From [Erwinia] mediterraneensis (GTDB taxonomy: Bacteria > Pseudomonadota > Gammaproteobacteria > Enterobacterales > Enterobacteriaceae), in assembly GCF_900604315.1 (NCBI RefSeq), contig NZ_LR026978.1, forward strand, positions 3,808,157 through 3,872,156: a DNA stretch of 64,000 nucleotides, read 5' to 3'. Positions 55,911 to 63,979 of this stretch are shown here, piece after piece (within the stretch, counting starts at the first letter, position 1; every line of letters begins with the position of its first letter). A program made the position numbers and the translations under genes. The notes below the pieces were generated by a model. It had not been told where the DNA came from and did not search any database. It saw nothing but the letters and a program-made list of their open reading frames with translations.

Positions 55911-55928
55911 GCTTTGATCTCCACACCG

Positions 55929-56375
55929 TCAATAAACTTCACGCCACCGGCAGTACGCAAGCCAGCGCGGGGCTTTCATTTCCGCAGCGAAGTAATTAAT
56001 CAGGTCGTACAGCAGCCAGCTAAGGTACTTCACCGTTTCAGAGGCAAATCCCAGCCCCGAGAGGGTTTGCGTAAGGGCAAGGCAGTAACGACAAAGCTCA
56101 GTACATTCAGGATCGAAATGCGGAGAACTGACAGGAAGCGTGTCAACGGTCAGGCTTTCAACCAGCTGGGGAGGAACAGGCTCTAACAGTGTGGGTTGCA
56201 GCAGCGTCAGACAGGTGTTGATTCTGCCGCAAAGCGCCATTTTCAACGCGGGATCGTTGCTTTCAATCAGGGTTTCGGCAAAGGTTTCGCAATGACTGGC
56301 GAGTATGGTGAAATCCGTAGTGGCACTGAAAGGAACAGCAAGTGACGGGTGTGCTTGAGTGGGGATCGTAGCCAT
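55929..56375 (-). CDS. Uncharacterised protein of P4-like satellite immunity regions
   Basis: A 148-residue acidic, cysteine-containing, mostly helical protein with no enzyme motif that I recognise (FAETLIESNDPALKMALCGRINTCLTLLQP and FDPECTELCRYCLAL). TTACAGGAGG precedes the ATG. It is the first gene downstream of the P4-like antisense RNA region, and the arrangement resembles that of phage-remnant genes in other enterobacteria as I remember them. No function can be stated. Confidence 0.75.
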   Translation of the reverse strand: MATIPTQAHPSLAVPFSATTDFTILASHCETFAETLIESNDPALKMALCGRINTCLTLLQPTLLEPVPPQLVESLTVDTLPVSSPHFDPECTELCRYCLALTQTLSGLGFASETVKYLSWLLYDLINYFAAEMKAPRWLAYCRWREVY

Positions 56376-56397
56376 AAAGGCATCCTCCTGTAACGGG

Positions 56398-56599
56398 TTA
56401 AAAACCCACCACCAGAGGTTCCAATCTCATGGTGGTGGACTGAACGGGGTTGGAACTACCGGCGTTACAGGCAACCGGCGCACCTTTCGGTGCCCCCGCC
56501 CAGCCCACCATTGAGGTATAGCCGAGCGCACGACATAAAAAAAGACGCGGGCGCGTCGTATGCCGCCTGTAACATTTCTCAGGGTTCCAATCCCGGCAC
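56398..56599 (-). pseudogene. Ash/Icd-like phage reading frame, 5'-truncated by the insertion sequence
   Basis: The minus-strand frame ending at 56398 encodes GYTSMVGWAGAPKGAPVACNAGSSNPVQSTTMR, resembling the phage Ash/Icd-like family that overlaps C4/CI-type antisense RNA. Upstream of 56599 the frame runs into the insertion sequence, so the original N-terminus is lost. The frame overlaps the RNA elements and may never have been highly translated. Confidence 0.5.
56410..56599 (-). ncRNA. P4 CI/C4-like antisense RNA immunity region (truncated)
   Basis: On the minus strand three related elements occur: GGGATTGGAACCC (56594-56582), its near-complement AGTTCCAACCCC (56457-56446), and GATTGGAACCT (56426-56416). 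Two stem-loops accompany them: a CCACCACC/GGTGGTGG pairing at 56407-56437 and a GCACC/GGTGC hairpin at about 56490. The arrangement of a central RNA complementary to upstream and downstream targets is that of P4 CI and P1 C4 immunity. The IS starts six bases beyond the outermost element. Confidence 0.6.
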
Positions 56600-56670
56600 T
56601 GACCTGCTCCCCGTTGATTAATACACCGCGATGTTAGTAATGTCTTCATAAGCCACATGAGGACATCCCC

Positions 56671-56934
56671 ATGAAGAAGCGTTTTTCCGACGAACAGATC
56701 ATCAGTATCCTCCGCGAGGCTGAAGCCGGGGTTTCGACCCGTGAGCTCTGCCGTAAGCACGCCATTTCCGACGCCACCTTTTACACCTGGCGTAAGAAGT
56801 ATGGCGGTATGGAGGTGCCCGGGGTTAAGCGCCTGAAGTCGCCTGAGGAAGAGAACGCCAGACTCAGGAAGCTGCCTGCCGAAGCCATGCTGGATAAGGA
56901 GGCACTTCAGGCGGCTCCGGGGCGAAAGTACTGA
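56671..56934 (+). CDS. IS3-family transposase OrfA
   Basis: An 87-residue helix-turn-helix protein ([48 protein letters not shown]) followed by a leucine-zipper-like coil. The usual [20 protein letters not shown] reads [20 protein letters not shown] here. The extra prolines in the coiled-coil region may impair multimerisation. The DNA-binding half is intact. Confidence 0.9.
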   Translation: MKKRFSDEQIISILREAEAGVSTRELCRKHAISDATFYTWRKKYGGMEVPGVKRLKSPEEENARLRKLPAEAMLDKEALQAAPGRKY

Positions 56935-57791
56935 CGACAGACCAGAAGCGGGAAGCCGTGGAGTTTATGTGTGATGTGACCGGTCTGTCGCAACGTCGTG
57001 CCTGCAGGCTTACAGGTTTGTCCCTGTCGACCTGCCGCTATGAGGCTCAGCGTCCGGCGGCTGATGCGCATTTATCAGGGCGCATTACTGAGCTGGCACC
57101 GGAGCGCAGGCGTTTTGGCTACCGCCGCATCTGGCAGTTATTGCGCCGTGAAGGCCTTCATGTTAATCACAAGCGCGTGTACCGCCTTTATCATCTGAGC
57201 GGGCTGGGCGTAAAACGCAGACGACGTCGTAAAGGGCTGGCAACAGAACGTCTGCCGCTGCTCCGCCCGGCGGCGCCCAGCCTGACCTGGCCGATGGATT
57301 TCGTCATGGACGCGCTGGCCACCGGTCGCAGGATCAAGTGCCTGACCTGTGTGGACGGCTTCACGAAGGAGTGTCTGACAATTACTATCGCATTCGGGAT
57401 TTCAGGCGTGCAGGTCACGCGTATTCCGGACAGCATTGCACTGTTTCGAGGCTATCCGGTGACGATAAGAACTGACCAGGGGCCGGAGTTCACCTGCCGC
57501 GCACTGGATCAATGGGCCTTTGAGCATGGTGTTGAGTTGCGCTTAATCCAGCCGGGCAAGCCAACGCAGAACGGATTTATTGAGAGCTTTAACGGACGTT
57601 TTCGCGATGAATGTCTGAATGAGCCCTGGTTCAGCGATATCGTTCACGCCAGGAAAATCATTAATGACTGGCGGCAGGATTATCACGAGTGTCGTCCACA
57701 TACAGCACTGAATTATCAGACGCCATCAGAGTTTGCAGCACGGTGGCGAAATGGAAAATGTGAAGGTAAACAAACCGACATTACTGACTGA
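56922..57791 (+). CDS. IS3-family transposase OrfB (via -1 frameshift)
   Basis: The catalytic domain, in the -1 frame relative to OrfA; the frame is open from [16 protein letters not shown] around the OrfA stop, so OrfAB is made by programmed frameshifting near 56924-56934. An independent ATG lies at 56958 (277 residues). The DDE residues are visible: D in WPMDFVMD, D in [10 protein letters not shown] in [14 protein letters not shown]. No stop or frameshift interrupts it, but several residues look altered, so activity is uncertain. Confidence 0.88.
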   Translation, partial: AKVLTTDQKREAVEFMCDVTGLSQRRACRLTGLSLSTCRYEAQRPAADAHLSGRITELAPERRRFGYRRIWQLLRREGLHVNHKRVYRLYHLSGLGVKRRRRRKGLATERLPLLRPAAPSLTWPMDFVMDALATGRRIKCLTCVDGFTKECLTITIAFGISGVQVTRIPDSIALFRGYPVTIRTDQGPEFTCRALDQWAFEHGVELRLIQPGKPTQNGFIESFNGRFRDECLNEPWFSDIVHARKIINDWRQDYHECRPHTALNYQTPSEFAARWRNGKCEGKQTDITD

Positions 57792-57820
57792 CGGTTGTAT
57801 CTAATACTGGGGGCAGGTCA

Positions 57821-57860
57821 AAGCCCGCTCAGGGAAACCTGAGCGGGCTTTTTGTTTTTA
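57821..57860 (+). terminator. Strong terminator abutting the IS right end
   Basis: AAGCCCGCTCAGG at 57821-57833 pairs with CCTGAGCGGGCTT at 57838-57850 with a GAAA loop, followed by TTTGTTTTTA. The first stem base directly follows the IS. On the minus strand the expected T-run is replaced by IS sequence, so it now works best in the plus direction. The following 130 bases up to 57989 contain no gene. Confidence 0.85.
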
Positions 57861-57989
57861 CCGACGGGACGTTTCTGCGGCTCACTGACCACGCTAAGCA
57901 ACCGTTCAGGCCCGCCCTGCCCGCAGACAGAAAACAGCGCAGATCGTTGCCCCCATCCTGTGAGGTAGGTAGCTGTTTACTCCGGCGCG

Positions 57990-58412
57990 CTAAAGCGCGT
58001 TTACCACACCTACTGTCACCAGGATATTTGCGTAGCGCCGGGTTTCGCCTGTCGCAATCACTAACAGCGTGTCTGACGATTTAGCCTGAGCATAAAACTC
58101 GTTTCGTTCCAGCCAGCAGAGTTCTGTCTCAGCAGTTAATATCTGTTTATATTCCTGCTCAATGGTATTGGTAAAGTCAGCCGGAGAGCTCATCAGCGTG
58201 GCTTTTTCAATATTGATACAGGTGAGCAGTTTCTCAAGAATAAAAGTACTGCTTATCATGCCCGGCGCAAAATTCAGATAGACAATGGTGGCCGTAGGCG
58301 ATGAATTAGTGACGAAGGCATAATTGCTGTCAGCAATTAAAATAGTGGTTTTATGGCCGCATTTTGCCAGGGCACTCAATAACTGAGGATGAATGATTTC
58401 AGTTTTTATCAC
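57990..58412 (-). CDS. RbsD/FucU-family protein (sugar mutarotase type)
   Basis: A 140-residue protein of the RbsD/FucU family, which interconverts sugar anomers. The start HPQLLSALAKCGHKTTILIADSNYAF matches the family's HPxLLxxLAxxGHGxxIxIxDxxFP, and VIATGETRRYANILVTVGV matches its C-terminal signature. GTG start at 58412, five bases after GGAG. The catalytic GHG reads GHK here, and the expected FP after the aspartate is replaced by YA, so activity may differ. Last gene of the SDR/TRAP cluster. Confidence 0.82.
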   Translation of the reverse strand: MIKTEIIHPQLLSALAKCGHKTTILIADSNYAFVTNSSPTATIVYLNFAPGMISSTFILEKLLTCINIEKATLMSSPADFTNTIEQEYKQILTAETELCWLERNEFYAQAKSSDTLLVIATGETRRYANILVTVGVVNAL

Positions 58413-58481
58413 GTGAACTCCGGTAAATTATTTCATACCAGCATTATCCGGCGTAGCGGTTTAGCAGGTTTGCATTTTTGC

Positions 58482-59246
58482 TTACGAACGATAAATACCG
58501 CCGTTAATATCAATAGTCGCGCCTGAGATAAAACCATCATATTCCGACGCCAGGAAGCGTATAACGCGCGCAACATCTTCTGCAGTACCGGCCCTGCCCA
58601 GCGGAATCGCCCGAATAGTCTCATCCGCAGAGGCTTTCGTGGTATGCACATTATGAAAGCGGGTGCCAAGGATCAGTCCCGGTGCCACGGCATTAACCCG
58701 AATACCATGTTCGCCAAGCTCTGCCGCCAGCGAACGCGTCCAGGTCAGGACCGCGCCTTTGGTGGTTGAATACACCAGCGAGCCGGAATGCCCACCGGAA
58801 CGCCCCGCCAGCGAAGCCAGGTTGATAATGCTGGCCCCTGCCGTTGCCTGTTTCAGCCAGGGCAATGCACTCTGCGTCACGTTAAACATGGTCGTCATAT
58901 TCACATCAATGACCGTCTGCCAGAATTGCGGCTCAATTTCGCCCAGCCATTTTCTGCCGATAAGTCCGCCGGCGTTATTAACCAGAATATCAATGCCTCC
59001 CAGTAATTCTGCGGCGGCGGCGGTACATTTCGCCGCATCTTCATAATCGGTTAAATCTGCCTGGCCAAAGCCCGCTTTTTGCCCTGACGAGGCGGCCAGC
59101 GCAGCCAGCTCCTGGGGTCCTTCGGCGTCGCTGAAATAGTGCATATAAATATCACAGCCGGCTTCTATTAATGCTTTCGCCGTGGCTTTTCCTATCCCCT
59201 GACCTGCGCCTGTAATCAGTACTTTTTTTCCGGAAAGAACACCCAT
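58482..59246 (-). CDS. Short-chain dehydrogenase (3-oxoacyl-ACP reductase-like)
   Basis: A 254-residue classical SDR. TGAGQGIGKATA binds NAD(P), NNAGG is intact, catalytic Ser in INLASLAGRSGG, YSTTKGAVL gives YxxxK, and the C-terminus GFISGATIDINGG is typical of sugar-acid or polyol dehydrogenases in this group. AGGAG lies ahead of the ATG. It is likely to oxidise the substrate brought in by the TRAP transporter. Separated from the LacI gene by a terminator-like hairpin, so it may also have its own promoter. Confidence 0.88.
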   Translation of the reverse strand: MGVLSGKKVLITGAGQGIGKATAKALIEAGCDIYMHYFSDAEGPQELAALAASSGQKAGFGQADLTDYEDAAKCTAAAAELLGGIDILVNNAGGLIGRKWLGEIEPQFWQTVIDVNMTTMFNVTQSALPWLKQATAGASIINLASLAGRSGGHSGSLVYSTTKGAVLTWTRSLAAELGEHGIRVNAVAPGLILGTRFHNVHTTKASADETIRAIPLGRAGTAEDVARVIRFLASEYDGFISGATIDINGGIYRS

Positions 59247-59327
59247 TTTTTAACTCCTGCTTTAATTTTATGTCAATAAAGAAACTGATAACGGAACGCT
59301 TCCGTCGGTTTATTTCCGCTTCTTGCG

Positions 59328-59394
59328 AAAAAAGAATCCCTGCCTCCGTTGAGGCCATAAAAGGCTGCCGATAATGGCAGGGTTATTCTTTTTT
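59328..59394 (-). terminator. Terminator between LacI regulator and SDR genes
   Basis: Long A/T arms flank GC arms: AAAAAAGAAT then CCCTGCC (59328-59344) pairs with GGCAGGG (59376-59382) and, after two bulged bases, ATTCTTTTTT (59385-59394). On the minus strand the stem is followed by a T-run. It probably ends the LacI transcript. The same gap holds an inverted repeat ACGGAA/TTCCGT at 59291-59305 that could be an operator. Confidence 0.7.
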
Positions 59395-59418
59395 CCTGTA
59401 GCGAAAATCAAAAACAGA

Positions 59419-60465
59419 TTATGACGGTTCTTCAATCACCGACTGTCGACTGATGAGCCGGGGTGCAAACAGAAACTGCTCCGGCGTCAAATGTGGATTT
59501 TCAATACGCGTCAGCAGACGACTCATCATGGTATTCACCATCTCCGTCAGAGGGGGCGTGACCGAACTCAGCGCGGGCTGAACCAAATCCGCCAGCGGAA
59601 TATTATCGATACCAATCACCGAAATATCCTGCGGTATCCGAACCCCGGCATTGCGCAATCCGGCCATCAGACCAATCCCCAGCGCATCGTTAATGGCCAC
59701 CACGCCATCCGGCTGCGGCGAGGCCTGCAAAATTTTCAGCGCCAGCGCCCGACCCAACTCAGTCATTTCCGCATCGCCGTAAGCCACTTCTGCTGTGCCT
59801 TCAATCACATGCGCACTCTCCTGCAGACCGTGCTCTTTCGCTGCGATCAAAAATCCTTCGATTTTTTGCGAGCGGCTAACCGTCAAGGAACTTTCCGTGA
59901 CAAACGCCAGCTGGCGGCAGCCGCGCGTGATTAAATGCTCTGTTGCAAGCCGCCCGGCTTCGACGTTATCCATCGATACGCTGTCAAACGGAAGATGGCT
60001 CGCCAGTGCATCGCTGGAGACCAGGCTATCGTAGTTGACCATCACTAAACCCTGTTGCGCAGCCGTAGAAAAATGAGGGCGATCTATGGCTGAGGCGACA
60101 ACAATCACTCCTTTGACACCATGCGCGAACATATCCTCCAGAAAGGCGCGCTCTTCATCAACCTGACGGTAGGTGTTCCCCAGCAGCACACGGTACTGGT
60201 TGGCTTTGGCGGCACGATCCACTTCCCGGGTCAGCATCGCAAAACTCGGATTAACGATAGAAGGAACCAGCAGGCCAATCATCCTTGTCTGGCCGGTTTT
60301 CAGCTGCTGTGCAATGCGGTTGGGCTGGTAATTCAACGCAAGCATAGACTGGCGAATACGCGCTAATGTCTCAGGACGCATCTGGTCGGTTCGATTGTTC
60401 AGCACGTTAGATACGCTGCTGACGGAAACCTCTGCGTGTTTAGCGACATCCCGAATATTAGCCAT
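59419..60465 (-). CDS. LacI-family transcriptional regulator
   Basis: A 348-residue repressor. The N-terminal helix-turn-helix IRDVAKHAEVSVSSVSNVLNNRTDQMRPETLARI is followed by the hinge NRIAQQLKTGQTRMIGLLVPS and a periplasmic-binding-type ligand domain. GAGGAA lies ahead of the ATG. It lies between the TRAP transporter genes and the SDR gene and probably represses them; palindromes TGTAACGTTACA upstream of the TRAP binding protein are candidate operators. Confidence 0.9.
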   Translation of the reverse strand: MANIRDVAKHAEVSVSSVSNVLNNRTDQMRPETLARIRQSMLALNYQPNRIAQQLKTGQTRMIGLLVPSIVNPSFAMLTREVDRAAKANQYRVLLGNTYRQVDEERAFLEDMFAHGVKGVIVVASAIDRPHFSTAAQQGLVMVNYDSLVSSDALASHLPFDSVSMDNVEAGRLATEHLITRGCRQLAFVTESSLTVSRSQKIEGFLIAAKEHGLQESAHVIEGTAEVAYGDAEMTELGRALALKILQASPQPDGVVAINDALGIGLMAGLRNAGVRIPQDISVIGIDNIPLADLVQPALSSVTPPLTEMVNTMMSRLLTRIENPHLTPEQFLFAPRLISRQSVIEEPS

Positions 60466-60543
60466 ACGTTCCTCACAGGTAACAACTATTTTACGCCGAC
60501 AGGCAGACTGCCATGTTTATTTATGACGCCCGGTAATCAGGTA

Positions 60544-62418
60544 TCAGTATCCCGCCAGACCCGGTAACCAGGTGGATATCACCGGGATCAACGCCACCAG
60601 GAGGATACCGAACAGAGAAACCAGGAGATATTTTACCATCGGGCGAATCACGTTTTTCATCTCAACGCCGCAGATAGCGCAGGTGGTATACAACCCAAGC
60701 CCGATGGGCGGGGAAAATAACCCAAACCCCATGGCCAGAATCATTACCATACCGAAGTGCAGTGGATTAAAGCCCAACTGTACAGCAATCGGCACCAGAA
60801 TAGGGGCAAAGATGATCAGAGCGGGCGCACCTTCCAGCACTGCGCCGAAGACAATCAAAATCACAATGGTTAACAGCAGGAAGAGCCAACCGCCTTGCGA
60901 CTGACCGATGCCGACCAGAAGTTCGGCAATTTGCTGCGGAATCATCTGGATGGTCAGCACATAAGAAAGGCTGGTTGCGCAGGCGACGATAAATAACAGA
61001 ACGCCAGACATCGCCGCAATGTCGATAAACATTTTCACGGTTGCGCGTAATGTCAGCTCACGGAATGCCAGACGCCCAATAACAATGGCATAAACCACGG
61101 CAAACGCGGAGATTTCCGTGGACGTGGCGATTCCCATCATGACGCCGCGCCCAATCATGAAAATCATAGCCAGACCCACGATCGCGCCTAACCATAATTG
61201 CAGCCGGGGACGCATTTGCGGATAGGCTTCATGAATATTGATTTTACCGCCGAAGCGGTTAGCCGCGATCAGCAACAGAACCAACAGACAGGCCGCGGGC
61301 ATCAGGCCGGCAATAAACAGCGCCCCGATAGAAATATTAGCCACAAACCCCAGCACGATCAGATTGACGCAGGGCGGAATGGTTTCGGCCACTATCGCCG
61401 AAGCGGCAAACACCCCCGCGGCCTCTTCACTGTCTTCTTTGGCGCGACGCACAGCCGGCATCAGCACGCCGCCCACAGCGGCAACATCCGCCAGTTTCGA
61501 GCCCGAAATACCCGAGAAGAAGGCCATGGACAGTACCGTGGTCATGTTCAGCCCGCCCCGGAAACGCCCCATGCCACGTACGACCAGTTCGACAAGCCGG
61601 GTCGACATGCCATTATGTTCCATTGCTGCCCCGGCCAGCAGGAAGAATGGGATTGCCAGCAGAACAAAATGATCGACGCCAGCGACTACCTGTTGTGAGA
61701 AAAACACAAAGGGAAGCGAGGGATCGCAGATGAAAAATACCATGGCGGACATTCCCAGCGTAAAGGCGATGGGAACGCCCGCCAGAATACCGAGCAGAAA
61801 ACAGATCAACATTAATCCGGCGGCAGCGGTAGCCGGATCCGCCATCAGCGATACTTTCAGCCAGCCCAGCAGCATCAGCAGTAAAATCCCGGCGCCGCTC
61901 AGCAGTACAACTTTCATGCGCGCATTCAGCGCATGTTCAAGCGCGCCCAGCATCATCACCACTGAACCGATGAAGACCGGAATAATGGCGATCACCTGAG
62001 GCAATCCTGTTTCTGTGGTCTGGAAACGCGACTCCTGCAGCAGGTGATAACTGGATATCGCCAGACCCACCGCCACCAGGAACAGAACCCAGCGGCTGGC
62101 ATGCACAATATAGGGACGGATACGCGCAGGGATGAAACGTAAAAACAGATCCACGCCAATGTGTCCGCCTCGCCCTGTGGAGGTGGCGACGCCGAAGAAA
62201 ACCAGTGCAATCATCATGGCGCGTGCAGATTCTTCCGCCCATTCGATAGGGGAATGCAGCGCATAACGCCAGATGACGGAAGCGAAGACGACAAGAACGT
62301 TAATCAGTAATACCAGACCGCCCGCCCAGGCGGTCATGGTTGTCAGAAGCTTGTTCAGCCGGGAGAGATAAATCAGAAACCCGGCGCGATTATTCATAAT
62401 CAGCGTTTTTTCTGCCAT
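60544..62418 (-). CDS. TRAP transporter fused small and large membrane subunits (DctQM)
   Basis: A 624-residue protein. The first 190 residues form the four-helix DctQ-type domain (WAEESARAMMIALVFFGVATSTGRGGHIGVDLF). The rest is the DctM-type channel with GVPIAFTLGMSAMVFF, FFLLAGAAMEHNGMSTRLVELV, FFSGISGSKLADVAAVGGVLMPA and a C-terminal FSPPIGLGLYTTCAICGV. The ATG at 62418 follows TGAGG and is preferred over 62430. Works with the DctP-type binding protein encoded just upstream in a secondary, ion-driven uptake system. Confidence 0.92.
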   Translation of the reverse strand: MAEKTLIMNNRAGFLIYLSRLNKLLTTMTAWAGGLVLLINVLVVFASVIWRYALHSPIEWAEESARAMMIALVFFGVATSTGRGGHIGVDLFLRFIPARIRPYIVHASRWVLFLVAVGLAISSYHLLQESRFQTTETGLPQVIAIIPVFIGSVVMMLGALEHALNARMKVVLLSGAGILLLMLLGWLKVSLMADPATAAAGLMLICFLLGILAGVPIAFTLGMSAMVFFICDPSLPFVFFSQQVVAGVDHFVLLAIPFFLLAGAAMEHNGMSTRLVELVVRGMGRFRGGLNMTTVLSMAFFSGISGSKLADVAAVGGVLMPAVRRAKEDSEEAAGVFAASAIVAETIPPCVNLIVLGFVANISIGALFIAGLMPAACLLVLLLIAANRFGGKINIHEAYPQMRPRLQLWLGAIVGLAMIFMIGRGVMMGIATSTEISAFAVVYAIVIGRLAFRELTLRATVKMFIDIAAMSGVLLFIVACATSLSYVLTIQMIPQQIAELLVGIGQSQGGWLFLLLTIVILIVFGAVLEGAPALIIFAPILVPIAVQLGFNPLHFGMVMILAMGFGLFSPPIGLGLYTTCAICGVEMKNVIRPMVKYLLVSLFGILLVALIPVISTWLPGLAGY

Positions 62419-62479
62419 TTTGAGCCTCATTATCGCGTTGCCAACAGCCGTTCTTCACTTGCCGCCGGTGACATTGCAT

Positions 62480-63502
62480 TTACTGTATGGCGGTTATGTC
62501 ATTGACAACGGTTTTCATCTGCGGATATTTCGTCAGGAATGCCTCCCATACCGGCTTCACATCATTGCGCAGGGCATCGCGATCGATCTCACGGAACGTC
62601 ATGCCAAGCGACTCCAGCTGTTTCACCGCCTTTTGCTCAATCAGGGAGGATTGCTGACGCTCATACTCAGTGGCTTCTCTTGCCGCCGCCAGGAAGGCGG
62701 GACGCAGCTGCTCAGGTATTTTCTGGAAGGTGTTGTTATTGATGGCGATCATGATCGGGTTATAGCTGTGCTGCGTGCGGGTGGCATTTTTGGCAACTTC
62801 ATAGAATTTATTGGCAAGTACTGTGGCCGAGTCATGTTCCAGACCATCAATCACGCCCATTTGCAGGCTGGAATAGACTTCGCCGCCTGGCATAGGAATA
62901 GCGACCGGCCCCATGTGGTTAATGGTGGCGATAAAGTTTGGCACTGGTAAAACCCGAATCTTAAGGTTTTTCAGGTCGTCCGGCTTCTCAATAGCCTTTT
63001 TGGTATAAACGTTACGCGCACCCAGATTGTAGGCGTAGCCGATGACCACAATATTGGCTTTTTTCAGCATCAACTCAGACAGTGTCTCACCCGCCTTGCC
63101 ATCCAGCGCCTGACCGACCTGGTTCCAGTCTTTAAACAGATAACCCAGATCCAGCACCCCCATTTCCGGTACCAGTGTTGCCCAGATAGAGGTGCCGGAA
63201 ATCATCATATTGATGGCACCAATACGCACCTGTTGCGTAGCATCGGCCTCTTTCCCCAGCATCCCGTTGGGAAAGTAGTTGAGCTTAATTTCATTTTTCA
63301 GTTGCGGATCTTTTTCGATATTAGACTGCAAGCGTTTGAACCAGATGTAATGCGCCGAATTGTCGTCCGCCGTCAGTGAGGAATAGACGCGAAGATTGAC
63401 AGTGGCATGAGCAACGTTTGCGATACTGCCCGCCGCAAACAGTAAAGAAGACAGCAAGGCCCCGGTGAAAATCTGGCGCAAACCCGTCGGCTTAAGGTTC
63501 AT
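62480..63502 (-). CDS. TRAP transporter substrate-binding protein (DctP type)
   Basis: A 340-residue periplasmic protein with a signal peptide (RQIFTGALLSSLLFAAGSIANVAHA) and mature TVNLRVYSSLTADDNSAHYIWFKRLQ. The DctP signature includes LKNLKIRVLPVPNFIATINHMGPVAIPMPGGEVYSSLQMGVIDGLEHD. The conserved arginine in KIRVLP binds the ligand carboxylate, so an organic acid such as a sugar acid is likely. AAGGAT lies ahead of the ATG. First gene of the operon. Confidence 0.92.
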   Translation of the reverse strand: MNLKPTGLRQIFTGALLSSLLFAAGSIANVAHATVNLRVYSSLTADDNSAHYIWFKRLQSNIEKDPQLKNEIKLNYFPNGMLGKEADATQQVRIGAINMMISGTSIWATLVPEMGVLDLGYLFKDWNQVGQALDGKAGETLSELMLKKANIVVIGYAYNLGARNVYTKKAIEKPDDLKNLKIRVLPVPNFIATINHMGPVAIPMPGGEVYSSLQMGVIDGLEHDSATVLANKFYEVAKNATRTQHSYNPIMIAINNNTFQKIPEQLRPAFLAAAREATEYERQQSSLIEQKAVKQLESLGMTFREIDRDALRNDVKPVWEAFLTKYPQMKTVVNDITAIQ

Positions 63503-63587
63503 TGTGGTAATCCTTATAATGAGATGAAATGGTTTTTTTGCCTTACAAAGCGCCTGGCGAGGCGCTGTCGTCTCTCTTTAATTCTTC

Positions 63588-63612
63588 TGTAACGTTACAC
63601 TAAAACGTTACA
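63588..63612. promoter_or_regulatory. Tandem LacI-type operators upstream of the TRAP operon
   Basis: TGTAACGTTACA at 63588-63599 is a perfect palindrome; TAAAACGTTACA at 63601-63612 repeats it at 10 of 12 positions, 13 bases further on. They lie about 90-110 bases ahead of the binding-protein start. The central CG and the palindromic shape are typical of LacI-family sites, and such a regulator is encoded in this operon. Confidence 0.65.
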
Positions 63613-63848
63613 GAGACCTTATCGGGCAAAAACTGTTTAATCAATGACCATTCGAAGGGAAAAATGAAATCTGTGAGCGGTGATAAAAAATCTGGAGGAA
63701 ACCGGGTAAAAGTTGTGAAGTCATACTGGTTTGTCGATGCCGCTGACAGAGCTGTCGGCTCGCCCTGAGATCTTTTCTGCACTTAGTGATGAAAGGGCCG
63801 CTAAGCGATCCTGTTGTAAGGCAGAGGGGGAATGCTCCGTGCGACCTT

Positions 63849-63979
63849 CCCCTCACCCTGACCCTCTCCCGGGGGGAGAGGGGACTGCCCGTGCGGTTTG
63901 TCCTCCTCACCATTCTCCCGGCCCGCACGTTTTCCCCCTCTCCCTTTGGGAGAGGGCCGGGGTGAGGGAAAAACCGCAC
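63849..63979. repeat. Palindromic intergenic repeat
   Basis: A nested inverted repeat: CCCTCACCCTGACCCTCTCC near the left end mirrors GGGAGAGGGCCGGGGTGAGG near the right, with internal GGGAGAGG hairpins in each half. GTGCGGTTT at 63891-63899 also pairs with AAACCGCAC at 63971-63979. Repeats with CCCTCACCC/GGGAGAGGG arms are scattered between genes in many enterobacteria. Frames across it (63641-63979) are spurious. The remaining sequence between 63613 and 63848 holds nothing I can name. Confidence 0.6.

Larger units (their letters stand above)
56600..57820 (+). mobile_element. IS1222-like insertion sequence (IS3 family, IS407 group)
   Basis: A 1221-base element with terminal inverted repeats: left end TGACCTGCTCCCCG and right end, read inward, TGACCTGCCCCCAG. 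It encodes OrfA (56671-56934) and, in the -1 frame, OrfB ending at 57791. The length equals that of IS1222 as I recall it. Flanking bases (CAC on the left, AAG on the right) show no target-site duplication. Confidence 0.9.

Noticed and set aside
54713..57989. Search for a repeated tRNA 3' end (attR)
   Set aside because: The nearest match found, GCCAGTCAGA near 55893, is too short to count as an attachment-site duplication.
63641..63979. Frames on both strands near the right edge
   Set aside because: They are created by the palindromic repeat and have low-complexity P/G/R-rich translations.
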